Positions 9,811 through 20,088 of a stretch of DNA of 64,000 nucleotides are shown here, in pieces (position 1 is the stretch's first letter; the number at the start of each line of letters is the position of its first letter). The position numbers and the translations under genes were made by a program. The DNA comes from Chondrus crispus (lineage: Eukaryota > Rhodophyta > Florideophyceae > Gigartinales > Gigartinaceae), in NCBI RefSeq assembly GCF_000350225.1, contig NW_005179036.1, forward strand, positions 123,457-187,456, read 5' to 3'. A model generated the notes under the pieces. That model was given only the letters and a program-made list of their open reading frames with translations, searched no databases and had not been told where the DNA came from.

Positions 9811-12800
9811 CAACCGACTCGCTTCGTTGCGCCTCCAAGGTTGCCCTCATCATTTTTGGTTTTTCGGTTTTCCATACCGCCCTTGAATATCCCGTCGACG
9901 ACAACCACATTAACCCTTGATATGGGGTTTCCTCTCCTTGGTCGCCAAACCGGCAACCGGTCTTGGGGAAATCTCAATCATAGCGCGCTTACATGCGCAC
10001 GCGACGTGGTGCAGACTTCCCTCCAAAGTGAATAATTTATAGTCCTCCGTCCCCTTGGCAACTAGGGACTTGAGAATTAGCCGTACGAAAAACGTTCGTA
10101 GTTTTCGACAAACTTCCCGTGTCCTTTGTGTTCACCCTGAGCAAAACGTTTCCTTAAACAAACCGTCGCATCGTTTTTGTGTACCCCTTTTTTAGCGGCG
10201 CAAGCAGTCATCTCCTACGAAAGCGTCGTACACGTCAAATCTATCGACCGGCAGTGTGTACCTGTATATGTACGTCGTTATCGTTTCTCCTACGATCACC
10301 ACTGTGGAGGGGGGGAAAAGTGTCTCCCACTTCCCGAGCAATGTCAACAGAGATTACCCATATACGCTTGAGCGAACGGCGTGCGATCGGACAATGTCTT
10401 TGTCAACAATGCCCGTTGGGTTATCAGGTAGCTTTCCCTTAGCGAATTCGCAGCTTCTCTCTAAGTAGGAGGGATTCCCCTCGCCAAAGAGAAACTAAAA
10501 TGTATGCGAGTTCCGACACATCCGTTATAGTCCAGGGCATGAACGACCGACCGCCCAGAAATCGAGCGCACGTCGTGCTTGCGCGTCTCATACGATACGA
10601 TTTGTGCTCCTCCATTTATCTCGTTTCATATCCTTGATCCTCAAGGATCGTTGATGACGTTTCACGTCTGTGACCAACATCCTGGCGACCAGTTCAACAG
10701 TAGCGATAGACATTATGGACGGGACCCCGGCCTCGTTCGGGGTCATAAATAATTCTTACGACCAGTAGTGACTCGTCCGAAGCTCTGTCGCTAGCAGCGA
10801 GCTGTCTGGCAGTTTTTCTTCTGTTTGGGCCCTTGGACATGGTCCTAAGTGAACCATTCGTGGACGAACTGTACGCCTCTCAAAAAGGCCGGAACTGTGG
10901 ACGTCTGGAACAAAATTTCACCAGCTCTCAGTACACGTGGACACGATGCCCGCGTTTGCGACTGGGGCGCAAACCGTTAAATTTCTAGTAAGGACATCTC
11001 CAAACCTCTCAAGTCCTCCTCACTCCTCGTCTCCTCTTGCGGTTGACAACAATCACGAGCCTCGATTTTGTCGCAAAATAGCACTTTGTGTCGCGCTGTT
11101 GTCGTCCCCAAGTCTATTGTCGGTACCCCATTGTCTTCAGCTGTCCTGCTGATCCCGTACCGTCTGACACGACGTCTTCTTCTCACATTCTGCGGCAGTT
11201 TCTTTGAGGCTGTACAGCCTTCTTCACCAACAGTCAAATATTGCCGAGAAAGTGCCGATCTGTTGCGTCGTTGGCATCAGCGCTTTGATCCTCCATCCTT
11301 AATTCATTCTCTTTATCCAGCACGTACGGCCTCACCCTCTTTCCTCGAATCCCTTTTTTCCTCCTCTTCATGCGCAGCGTACGTTCCTTTTCAGTTCCAG
11401 CGTCGCCACCTGCACGGTCGACATTCGTTCCATTTTCCTCCAATCCAATCTCGGCTTGGTGTCAATAGCTGCTAGAAGCAACAGACGGATCGCCGTCAAT
11501 TAGCTCGTCGAGTGACGATAAAAAGATCACAATGCGTTTCCCTTCTCTCTTTTGGTGTCCCTTTCCTCCTGTGCTTCGCGGACGTGAACAGGGATTTTCG
11601 CGAACGTGATTGGTCGCCGATTTGGGGTAAGTCATCAGTGACAACGGGGTCGCTTTGTGTCGTGCTGGGAGACCCCATAATCGCCGTTCGAGTCACTTAG
11701 ATGCGATTTTCGGGACGTTATCCCTCGATTTAGTACACAGAAAAGTTTAACTTCGTGACACTCAGTTGATCAGGACTTCATGTTGATGACGACTCCGCAA
11801 TTTCGCCCTTTTTCCAAGCCGGTGGTCCTAAATGTCGTTAGAAATTCCCGTTGGTCGTAAAACGGAGCAGACATCAGTAGAACGGCTTCGTGGGAGCGGA
11901 TTCTCATTACGAGCGTGACCTCGGTTTCCGAATAAACTTCGGTCCTTCGAACTCTTCGCCCTCCACTTGTAAAGTACTGTCCTCCTGGCCGGGTGACGGA
12001 ACTTCGTGGCGTAACGCCCTTGTGCAATGAAAAGCAGAACAACTCGTTCTTCTTCTCGGTGTGACACACCGCATGGTTACTTGATGGTGATTGTCGGTTC
12101 GCCACTCTTGTCCGTCGCCGTCCGCGACGCGGGGTTCGCGCTCGGTGCGTCAAAGAAAACAAACATAAAAAAATAACAAAGACAAAAACGGAAACATAGG
12201 AAAGATATGGGGGAAAGATATGGGGGGTTATGGCGGCAGGCAGGTGAGTAAGTCACTCGTGGTGTTGTGTCGATGCGGGAGCGACAAAGCTCATCCGTAA
12301 TGACGATGGTTCACGCCGCGTTGTGTAGCCGTGTACTTGGACGTGGTGTCGGCGTGTCAGGGCAGCAGGGGTCCATGTGGACCCATCTTCTCGCTCGTCG
12401 AGCGGGGTTTAGGCGTTGCGAACGAACTTGGCAAGTGCTCTCAGGTGCGATCGATCGCGACTTCGCCGGTGGCGAGCCCCTAGCATTTGTGTGACCGGCG
12501 GTGGGGGTTATCAACAACGTTTCGTACAAGTGCGGGCTTTTTCCTTAATTGCAGTTAATTTTCCGACGTATGGCCGGAGTTCAGTCTGCGACTCGAGCTG
12601 ATCGTTTGACAGCTTACCAGCAGTGAGCCCCAATTTTTTTTGATTAAATCACGCCCCATGAGGGCGGATCATCGATCCAGGCGTCACATCACGTGCGCGC
12701 GGCGGCCGCGTGTGATCGTATCCAAGGAGGTAAATTACCTCAGCCTGCGACTACAGTAAATTTTCCCTTCCACGGCCTGGCCGCGCAGGCCATTTCATTC

Positions 12801-13236
12801 ATGGGCGGGGGTCCCAGGCAAAATCGCTTGAGTCATTTCGTTTCCCTTCTCCTCACTCCGCGACGCTGTTCACCGCATCACTTCCAACTCGAGAGCCTAC
12901 TGATGGGGACCATCCCCGATACAATTTCGACATTTCACTCGCGGTTTTATCGCGTGCATCCGTCGATGACGGGGGTGCGTCTTCCGGTAGGCTCAATGCC
13001 TCGTCCGGGGGCACAGCATCACTTCAATTCCCTAAAACGCGTCGCTCGTCGTTCCCTTCTCGTAAAGGCGTTCCGCGTCTCTTGCCTTGCTCCTCTCGCT
13101 CCGACTTTCCTTGCTTGCTGATCCCTTCTGCTCCGAATTTCTGACTCCTCCGTGTTCCATAAGCTGCTGATTCTATTGACGATGACTATCCCACTTGCGC
13201 GTGCGCGACTTGCGGCGGCAAGGGTAACTTCTTCCT
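9811..13236. other. Long 3' spacer of the chromovirus, no confident gene
   Basis: About 3.4 kb between the gap and the end of the chromodomain. Short open frames occur on both strands, the largest being 130 residues at 11770-12162 minus and 142 residues at 12693-13121 plus. None shows a recognisable motif or similarity to the accessory family. It is unusually long for the 3' region of a Ty3/gypsy element and may be acquired sequence. Confidence 0.5.
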
Positions 13237-13563
13237 TCAGAAATACGTGACGGCCGCACTGCGGGGTAATTGCTCAATGGGCTCCTACGTCGCGTCGTCG
13301 GGCGTATAGCTGTACCATTTTACCTTGAGAATCAAATTACCATTTTGATAATCGTGGTCGACGACCCGGTCGATTACGTATTCCGTGTCTTCCGTTTCCT
13401 CTCCTTTCTCTGAACTGTTCCCTTCCCCCCCTGAAGATCTTCCAACTCGTCCTCTTCTCTGGACTTTCCGAAATCGCGTAGGTCCGGAGATGTCTCCGCT
13501 GTCGGCGTTTGACCAACTAAATTGTCCTGGTCCCCTGACGTAGGCGCACGGGTGTGAGGACAT
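13237..13563 (-). pseudogene. Chromodomain at the integrase C-terminus (interrupted)
   Basis: This frame carries EYVIDRVVDHDYQNG, LKVKWYSYTPDDAT, a TAG stop at 13286-13288, then EPIEQLPRSAAVTYF. The pattern is a chromodomain of the kind that targets chromovirus integration to chromatin. The stop replaces the conserved Trp of the T-W-E-P motif (TGG to TAG, a one-base change). It is offset from the integrase frame, which ends at 13374, so there is also a frameshift or overlap near 13440. Confidence 0.8.
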
Positions 13564-14885
13564 TCCTCGTCCTCCATTACCTCTCCTTCTTCGTTTAACT
13601 CCGGCTCTCCCAGGAACTGTAGCGCTTGACGTAGGCCGGTTATTGGCGCATAGTCCATCGGGCTTGGGGCTAACTCCACTCTGTCTCCCGATACGCGTTC
13701 CTCCTGATCGCCAACGGCAATGACTACCGTATGTTGATCCGATCTTCTGAACTGATAAGGTCCTGTAGCGACTTGTGCCAGCTTGTGTTTCGGTTCGCTA
13801 GCCGTGCCCTGCTCCTTCCGGAGGAACACGTAGGACCCCGGTGGAATCTCATATTGCGGTTTGCGAAGGTGTGCGTCGAAATTTCGCTTGTACCGGGCTT
13901 GTTCCTTTCGCAAACTCCTATCGGCGCTTCGCATTAGGCTCTCCAACCACGACTGCCATTTCAGGTAGTATGCTCGTGACGAGCTGAAGTTCTCCAAAGT
14001 TGGCTGCGCTTGTAACACAATGCTTCTCGGCGCCCGAGCTAACACCAGCTCGAAGGGCGCAATGTTCGTAGTTCGATGAACTTGCGTGTTGTAGGCGAAC
14101 GTCACAGCGTCGCTAAATAAGTCCCAGTCCTTGAGATGCTCTCCAACGTATTTTCGCAACGCGGAAGTCAGCGTGCGGTTAAACCTCTCAACTTGGCCGT
14201 TGGCTTGCGGGTGGTACGTAGTCGTGAACACATTGCGTATGCCGAGAATTCGGCAGACATTCTGAAAGAACCGGGCCGTGAACTGTGCTCCATTGTCGGA
14301 CAGCAGCTTGACCGGCGGTCCGTACACGAATACCCAATGATGAACGAAGGCTTGTGCGATGAGCGCAGCTGATATCTTCTTCAACGGTACGGTTCGTACC
14401 AGTTTCGAGTATCGATCGCTGATCACGAGAATATACCGATTTCCTCGTTTAATTGTAATTAGCTCGCCGAGGATGTCGATGGCAACAAACTCCAGCGGAG
14501 CTTTGGGCGTGAACAGCTTCATTTCCTTCGTGTTTCTTCTTAACTTCACCCTTTCCCGCGCACATGCGGCGCAATTCCTCGCGACTGCATAACAGTCTAG
14601 GGCCATCGTAGGCCAGTAAAAATATCTTCTCAAAGTCTTGTAAAGTTTCCTGCCTCCCGGGTGGCCTGCCAATTTTGCGTAATGGCTTAACCCTAGGACG
14701 CGGTCCCTTAACGATTGTGGTATCACCACTTGTACAAACTCCGCCGCAGTACGGCATAGAGTTCCTTCGAGTTCCTCGGTCTCCGTGCTGAACGTTCTCA
14801 CTTTTCCGGCGTCCATTTCTTCCTTGATGCGGTTGCAGAAGGGGTCGACGGCTTGCTCGCGAATGAGCTCCTCCGGAGTGACAGC
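13374..14885 (-). CDS. Pol C-terminal part: integrase
   Basis: Retroviral-type integrase that would insert the element's cDNA. An HHCC zinc-binding region comes first (H-Y-A-K-L-A-G-H, then C-A-A-C). The catalytic core has Asp in FVAIDILGE, Asp in LLSDNGAQF and Glu in NGQVERFNR. A GPY-like C-terminal region follows (ATGPYQFRRSD). It is in the same frame as the upstream protease-RT-RNase H segment and is separated from it only by the TAA at 14886-14888. The first ATG after that stop is at 14816, but the translation between stop and ATG reads as normal pol linker, so the pieces are one gene. The chromodomain follows in another frame. Confidence 0.9.
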   Translation of the reverse strand, partial: AVTPEELIREQAVDPFCNRIKEEMDAGKVRTFSTETEELEGTLCRTAAEFVQVVIPQSLRDRVLGLSHYAKLAGHPGGRKLYKTLRRYFYWPTMALDCYAVARNCAACARERVKLRRNTKEMKLFTPKAPLEFVAIDILGELITIKRGNRYILVISDRYSKLVRTVPLKKISAALIAQAFVHHWVFVYGPPVKLLSDNGAQFTARFFQNVCRILGIRNVFTTTYHPQANGQVERFNRTLTSALRKYVGEHLKDWDLFSDAVTFAYNTQVHRTTNIAPFELVLARAPRSIVLQAQPTLENFSSSRAYYLKWQSWLESLMRSADRSLRKEQARYKRNFDAHLRKPQYEIPPGSYVFLRKEQGTASEPKHKLAQVATGPYQFRRSDQHTVVIAVGDQEERVSGDRVELAPSPMDYAPITGLRQALQFLGEPELNEEGEVMEDEECPHTRAPTSGDQDNLVGQTPTAETSPDLRDFGKSREEDELEDLQGGKGTVQRKERKRKTRNT

Positions 14886-17522
14886 TTAGAATTGATCGAG
14901 GCGCTCAGGAGCGGTCCCCCCCTCAAGAGCGAGGATGTCGTCTAACCCGTCAAAACTGTCCTCGTCCTCCACCGTTCCCTCTGCCGGTTCGGCCATAAAG
15001 CATGGAATTTCGTCGTCGATTTCGTCGACGGTTTCTCCTGCGGTCCGTAATCTTGACAGGGCATCGGCTTGGCTGTTCGCCTTGCCCTTCTTGTATTTGA
15101 TTTCGAAATCAAATTTCGAGAGGCGGAGCCTCCATCGGATTAATCTCCCGCTGGGGTCGGTTACGTTCATCAACCACCTCAATGAGGCATGGTCGGTATG
15201 CACAATGAAGTGCTCGCCATATAGATATGGTCTTAAAGTCTGGACGGCCCAAATTACTGCTAGGCATTCCTTTTCTGATACAGAATAGTTTCTCTCGGCT
15301 GCGGCTAACGTTCTTGAAAAGAACCCGATGGGTCTACGTTGCGCATCCGGATGCGTTTGAAATAATGCAGCGCCGATTTGATAGTCGCTTGCATCGGTGT
15401 CTACCGAGTATGGTAGGTCCTTCTTCGGCAGCGCCAACACCGGTGGCGCCAAAATAGCGTCTCTGAGCTTGTGAAAAGCTTTTTCGCACGGTTCGTCGAA
15501 TCCTTCTAACTGGACCGGTTGTCCCTTCTTCAACAGTTGATTGAGCGGATGCGCGATTTTCGCATAATGCGGAACGAATCTGCGGTAGAAATTACAAAGT
15601 CCCAAGAAGCTCCTGAGCTGGGTCTGCATTTGAGGGTACCTCACTTGTTCCAATGCGACGGTTCGCGCAGCGTCCACTTCCAATGTACCTGGCCGAACGA
15701 CATGGCCCAGGTACTTGATCTTTTCGACGAAAAATTCCAACTTGCGAAGCTTGAGCTTCACACCTACCTTCTCCAATACAGAAATTATTTCATCCACGTG
15801 CACGATGTGCTCCTCCCACGACTTGCTAAAAATTATTATGTCGTCCAGATGCACCAAACAGCACTTCCAACGGAACGGAGAGAGCAGGATATCCATTGCT
15901 CTCTGAAACGTCGCTGGCGCGTTAGTTAGCCCGAAGGGCATTCTTGAGAAGCGATACAGTCCTGAGTGACACGAAAATGCGGTCTTGTCGCGGTCGCGCT
16001 CAGGGATAGGCATCTGCCAATATCCCGAGATCGCGTCCAACGCGGAGAAAACCTTGGTGTCACCAAGCGAGTCCAGGCACTCATCCATGCGCGGTAAAGG
16101 ATACGTGTCCTTTACCGTCACCGCGTTTAACCGACAATAGTCTACGCAAAAGCGCATCGATCCGTCCGGCTTTGGCACTAAAAAAACGGGCGACGCCCAT
16201 TCTGACTGCACCGGTTCGATGACTCCTGCTTCTAACATCTTCTGCACTTCTGCGTCCTCGACCTCCCGAGCCTTTGGACCGGCTCGGTAGGGAGCTTGTG
16301 CAATTGGCCTTGTATCCGGGGCCAGTTCAATCCGGTGGACCGTGGTGTTGATCTCATCGAGGGTCCCATCACACATGCGGGAATACTTTTTCAACATTCG
16401 ACGGAATCTTTCGCGCAGCCGGTCCGGCACGTGGCTCAGGTCGAGGTCCTCCACGTCCGGCGGGGGAGGCTCAATCCGCCGCTCCGGCTTCGTAGTTGCC
16501 GTCGCGGAGAGCCTTTCCTCCCGTTCTCCTTGCTGTTCCTCGCGGTCTTGATCCGGCGGTTCGCATCTTGTCTCGCCCGTAGGCGTCTTGGTGGAATTGG
16601 GAAAGGTTTCCTTCTTCCTTTCTTGAATTCCGAGAACTTCACCAATGGTGGTTTTGCTCTCGAGCGCGGCTCTCGGGTGCGGTAATAATTCTGCCACCAC
16701 TTGGCCTTTTTGCACCCTGACAGGGTACGTCCTAAAATTCGCAACCAGTAAACGAAATGGCCGGTCAGGCCCAACCTGAACGACACCATTCGTGCACGTC
16801 AACCCGTGCCTTTCGTACAACGACGAGTACGGCTGAACCACAACCAAGCCCGATCTCTTCGAGATGCCTTCCACGACGCGTTGCGTCCCTGGCTCGATAG
16901 TCGTGGCTCTTGCCACTTTTACCTTAGGGGAAATTCGCTCCACCTTTCCATCATTCTCGTCCTCTCCCGGGACGAGATTCTTCTTCCCTTTTCTCGTCGA
17001 GAACCGTCTAACTATCGGAACCTCCGAGAAATCCGCCAACTCAACCGTTTTCTTCCTTGGATAAATGGCTTCCACAAACCGGTCACAGTAGTCCGCGCCT
17101 AGAATTAGCGGGACGGCTAGTTTTTCGCATACAATAAACTCGGCTGCGGCCACAAATTTTCCAAGCCTCACAGGCATTTTAATTGTGCCGAGAGTCCGGA
17201 GTGGCCTATTGTTCGCGTCGCCAATGTCTTGGGTCGGTCCGTAGGACACTACAGATTCCATTCCAGCCGGGAGTTCCGATTTTCCCACAAGGTTTGGTCC
17301 CGCGCCGGTGTCTAATACAGACAACACTCGGCTCATCAATCCGATTGTGGGTCCAATGTCCGCGTAAACTTTGTAGTTTTTTCGCGCAAGAACCAAAATC
17401 TTCTCGGGACACTCCCTTCGCTTAACCCTGTACCAGGGTCTTCGAACTTCTTCCAGCGGATGATCTCGGGCTCGGCTCAAAATTTTCTTGACTTGAGCTG
17501 GCCCCTTGGGCTTATCCACCAA
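14886..17522 (-). CDS. Pol N-terminal part: aspartic protease, reverse transcriptase, RNase H
   Basis: 878 residues. An aspartic protease comes first (LDTGAGPNLVG, near residue 70). The reverse transcriptase has FCVDYCRLN, FSALDAISGYWQMP, FGLTNAPATFQ and the catalytic VHLDDIIIFS. RNase H has VDTDASDYQIGAALF, EKECLAVIWAV and HTDHASLRWL. The domain order PR-RT-RH-IN is Ty3/gypsy. A TAA ends it at 14886, where related elements read straight into integrase. Relative to the nucleocapsid segment upstream it lies in a different frame, so expression would need a frameshift or the copy is damaged there. Confidence 0.95.
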   Translation of the reverse strand: MVDKPKGPAQVKKILSRARDHPLEEVRRPWYRVKRRECPEKILVLARKNYKVYADIGPTIGLMSRVLSVLDTGAGPNLVGKSELPAGMESVVSYGPTQDIGDANNRPLRTLGTIKMPVRLGKFVAAAEFIVCEKLAVPLILGADYCDRFVEAIYPRKKTVELADFSEVPIVRRFSTRKGKKNLVPGEDENDGKVERISPKVKVARATTIEPGTQRVVEGISKRSGLVVVQPYSSLYERHGLTCTNGVVQVGPDRPFRLLVANFRTYPVRVQKGQVVAELLPHPRAALESKTTIGEVLGIQERKKETFPNSTKTPTGETRCEPPDQDREEQQGEREERLSATATTKPERRIEPPPPDVEDLDLSHVPDRLRERFRRMLKKYSRMCDGTLDEINTTVHRIELAPDTRPIAQAPYRAGPKAREVEDAEVQKMLEAGVIEPVQSEWASPVFLVPKPDGSMRFCVDYCRLNAVTVKDTYPLPRMDECLDSLGDTKVFSALDAISGYWQMPIPERDRDKTAFSCHSGLYRFSRMPFGLTNAPATFQRAMDILLSPFRWKCCLVHLDDIIIFSKSWEEHIVHVDEIISVLEKVGVKLKLRKLEFFVEKIKYLGHVVRPGTLEVDAARTVALEQVRYPQMQTQLRSFLGLCNFYRRFVPHYAKIAHPLNQLLKKGQPVQLEGFDEPCEKAFHKLRDAILAPPVLALPKKDLPYSVDTDASDYQIGAALFQTHPDAQRRPIGFFSRTLAAAERNYSVSEKECLAVIWAVQTLRPYLYGEHFIVHTDHASLRWLMNVTDPSGRLIRWRLRLSKFDFEIKYKKGKANSQADALSRLRTAGETVDEIDDEIPCFMAEPAEGTVEDEDSFDGLDDILALEGGTAPERLDQF

Positions 17523-17637
17523 TCCAACAACCTCCCCCTGGGGCCTGATTTTTCCCTTAGAGACGGGGAACGGGGCTGAGCCCCGGGCACAGTACGTCGA
17601 CCCTGTGCCTCTCTCGACTCATGCGAGATTCCCCTCT

Positions 17638-18213
17638 CTAGTTTTCCTGCTGCTGCGGGATCCTTCTCACATCCGACGGCGCGGGCCCCGCGGCGGGCCC
17701 TCTGAAGGGTTGGTTCGACCTCGGCGTTGAAGCACTCGGCGTGCTCGCCGTCTGCGAATCGAACCAATTCTTGACCTTCAGGTAACTCGTCGATGGTATC
17801 CCTAACCTCTCCATCGGAGACAACGCCTCATAATTTCCCAAAACTCGGTGCATTTCTCGGAGGGAAAGAATGCACGTTGGCGCGGCGTGCCCCTTTTCGT
17901 AACAATGATAGCACACCAGTCCGTGCTTCTTGACGGTATATTGCGGCCTAGGCCCTCCACGGGCCGGCGGCCTTCCTTGACGTTGCGGCCTTCCCATCCA
18001 TCCTGGCCTTCGAAACGTCGTACCCTTGTCTTCCATCGAAATGCGCGGCGCCGGCGTGTGGCCGCGCCCCCTTAACATCATCACGGGATCCGTGGGCTCT
18101 GAAAACGACTCCGTCGTGTATGTGGGCGTCGGTAAAGTTGACGACCCGCTTGCCCCGTAGTCCTCGTGTCCGTAGCCCTCCGATGGCTCAATAAACTCGC
18201 CTTCGGCTATCAA
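17638..18213 (-). CDS. Nucleocapsid segment with one CCHC zinc knuckle
   Basis: A 191-residue segment containing C-Y-H-C-Y-E-K-G-H-A-A-P-T-C, a C-X2-C-X4-H-X4-C zinc knuckle that binds the element's RNA, flanked by Arg/Gly/Pro-rich sequence. The frame is open back to about 18290, overlapping the gag stop, and the position given is not an ATG. It is therefore best read as the C-terminal part of gag reached by a frame change, natural or mutational. It ends 115 bp before the pol start. Confidence 0.8.
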   Translation of the reverse strand: MIAEGEFIEPSEGYGHEDYGASGSSTLPTPTYTTESFSEPTDPVMMLRGRGHTPAPRISMEDKGTTFRRPGWMGRPQRQGRPPARGGPRPQYTVKKHGLVCYHCYEKGHAAPTCILSLREMHRVLGNYEALSPMERLGIPSTSYLKVKNWFDSQTASTPSASTPRSNQPFRGPAAGPAPSDVRRIPQQQEN

Positions 18214-18281
18214 CGCTCCTTCGTAGTGATTTTCGCTACTTCCGTGCGCACCGCGTTCATCTGACGCGGAAATTGACTCGG

Positions 18282-19922
18282 CTAATGGACGGCGGCATGA
18301 CTTTTGCGAACGGGATAAGAAGCCCTCGGCTTCTTACCCGCCCTGATCGTCGACGGCGTCTGGATCGTGACCTTCTTGGTCTTCTTGTCCTTAGCGCGGC
18401 TCGCCGAGCCATGCGCCTTCGCGTAATTGACTAGTCTCAAAAACGGAACGTCCCGATTGTCTTGTCGGTATTGAGATACCATCGGCTTGATACCCGAATC
18501 GAGTTCTTCAATAAACATCGTCATTTGTTCTTCCATTGAATATACGTTTCCACATCGATTGCTCGCGTCCGTGAGACGGATATAAAATTCCATCTCGTCT
18601 TCAGACGGTCTTTGCTGAACTTCTCGCAATGCGAGCACGGCTTGACGGACTGCGTCGTCGGTTGCGAAACTCCTCAACAACCACTGTACGGCCTCCGGCC
18701 AAACAGATACCTTTCCGTGGTGGGACCCGGCCGTCTGAGACACCGAAGTGTACTGTCTCAGGGCGATGCCGCTTAGAAATTCGGGCAACAAGCGGATCGC
18801 TTGCCCCTCGTTCATTTCTTGAGTATCAAACTCTTGAACTAATTTCGCCAAAAAATCCAGCACAAGGACCCCGTCCTCACCTGTGAACGTGTTGTCCTTC
18901 TTCACCTTAGGCGGAATATCTCTCCTGATGTTTCGCACGGCGGTCCGCCGGGAACTTGACAAATATGTCTGCGGGTTCCGCAAGCGGTACGTTCGGTACG
19001 AAAGTAATTTCTTGAAGAGGTAGTTGGTCGGATTCAGCTCCTCCAACTCCTCCCATCGCGGCCCGCGTCGCGTTGCGACGTCGTCTGGCTCAGCGTCCTT
19101 GTCTCTCCGCGAGGCGGACGAAGTGATTCCGCCCCGTCTGGAGGTAATCTTCTTGCCCTGCGAAATTCCTTTTCCTTCCTCTGAACGATGGTCGGAATCG
19201 CTGGCATGGTTCGACGAACCGTCGTCACCATCTTCGGAAAGGCCATTCCACTCGGCCGTTGAGTCTTGGCCCTCCGGCTCGTCACTACAGTGACTCTTGC
19301 TCCGGCGTCGCAGATTCTTCTTCGAAGTCTTCGACTTGGAACTCCGCTGCACAGCGGCCTTGTCCTTCTTCGATCGACGGTCGCCTTCTCGACCCGTGGG
19401 GAGCGGCTCTTGCCCGGCGACTTGTTCAAGGTCCTTGAGACGATGAGCGGCGCGGTCAAACCTGTCGTCGATACTGCTTCTAAATTTACCTAAGGACTCC
19501 AAAGCTTGATTCGCGTCGCGCCTTGCGTCCTTGACCGAAATTTTCAACGAAGATAGGACCTCCGGCTGCAGACTGTCGGTCGCCTCACCTCGCTCCTTCT
19601 CGACGAGATCCACTCGAGCCGACAGCTCTCCTAAAACGGTGTGGAACTCGGATGCTTGCAACTCCAGTTGCTTCCGAACGAGGGCTAATTCAGCCTCGAG
19701 ATTTTTCGTCATCTCTTGGCGAATTTCCTCGCCCATCTTCTCGAACCTGTAGGATAGGTTATCCTTGTCGGTTTCGATCCCCGTCGGGGATTCTTGACCT
19801 TCGGGATCCGTGGCCGTATTGGTCTGGCTCCGGGTGCGAGGACCTCGCGGGATCCTCGACGCCCTTGCCGATCCGCTCCTACTCGCCCCGGGACCTACGT
19901 CCCTGGGTGCGCTTGTCGACAT
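18282..19922 (-). CDS. Gag capsid polyprotein
   Basis: 546 residues from the ATG at 19922 (MSTSAPRDVGPG). A Ser/Arg-rich N-terminus is followed by a predicted coiled coil (about residues 55-130), a highly charged middle, and a retrotransposon-gag capsid region (about residues 330-500, including ELNPTNYLFKKLLSYRTY and VLDFLAKLVQEF). It would build the virus-like particle. The stop at 18282 falls before the zinc knuckle, which is in the next frame. The start lies 167 bp inside the 5' LTR edge. Confidence 0.85.
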   Translation of the reverse strand: MSTSAPRDVGPGASRSGSARASRIPRGPRTRSQTNTATDPEGQESPTGIETDKDNLSYRFEKMGEEIRQEMTKNLEAELALVRKQLELQASEFHTVLGELSARVDLVEKERGEATDSLQPEVLSSLKISVKDARRDANQALESLGKFRSSIDDRFDRAAHRLKDLEQVAGQEPLPTGREGDRRSKKDKAAVQRSSKSKTSKKNLRRRSKSHCSDEPEGQDSTAEWNGLSEDGDDGSSNHASDSDHRSEEGKGISQGKKITSRRGGITSSASRRDKDAEPDDVATRRGPRWEELEELNPTNYLFKKLLSYRTYRLRNPQTYLSSSRRTAVRNIRRDIPPKVKKDNTFTGEDGVLVLDFLAKLVQEFDTQEMNEGQAIRLLPEFLSGIALRQYTSVSQTAGSHHGKVSVWPEAVQWLLRSFATDDAVRQAVLALREVQQRPSEDEMEFYIRLTDASNRCGNVYSMEEQMTMFIEELDSGIKPMVSQYRQDNRDVPFLRLVNYAKAHGSASRAKDKKTKKVTIQTPSTIRAGKKPRASYPVRKSHAAVH

Positions 19923-19997
19923 TGCTCGTACGAGCGAACCTACACAAAAAAGTTACAAACAAAAAAATAAAAAAAGAGACTCCGTTACCCAGACCAC

Positions 19998-20088
19998 TTT
20001 CGTAGTACAACTCCAGATCAAACCTGTCGTCGACACAATTTCAGGTCGGGTTTGCTGTAGACGCAATTCTAGGTCGGGAGACCACTTT
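19998..20088 (-). repeat. Duplicated LTR-edge and candidate primer-binding site
   Basis: Reading the minus strand from the 5' LTR, AAAGTGGTCTCCCGACC follows the LTR end. About 90 bases on, a second GTACTACGAAAGTGGTCT copy occurs, followed by GGGTAACGGAG. Between them two further ACCTGAAATTG/ACCTAGAATTG-type units appear. TGGTCT is where a tRNA 3' CCA end would pair. Which tRNA primes, and which copy is used, cannot be read from the sequence. Confidence 0.5.

Noticed and set aside
8935-10035. Open frames of about 300 codons around 9126-9810
   Set aside because: Most of each is unresolved N, so the length has no meaning.
10700-10830. Possible hammerhead-like or other ribozyme
   Set aside because: A GACTCGTC run looked like a catalytic core but the remaining conserved bases and helices were not present.
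18280-18300. Programmed -1 frameshift between gag and nucleocapsid
   Set aside because: The overlap exists, but no standard slippery heptamer or stem was identified; a lesion is as likely.
14935-19752. Plus-strand open frames opposite gag and pol
   Set aside because: They are reverse-strand readings of coding DNA and lack family motifs.
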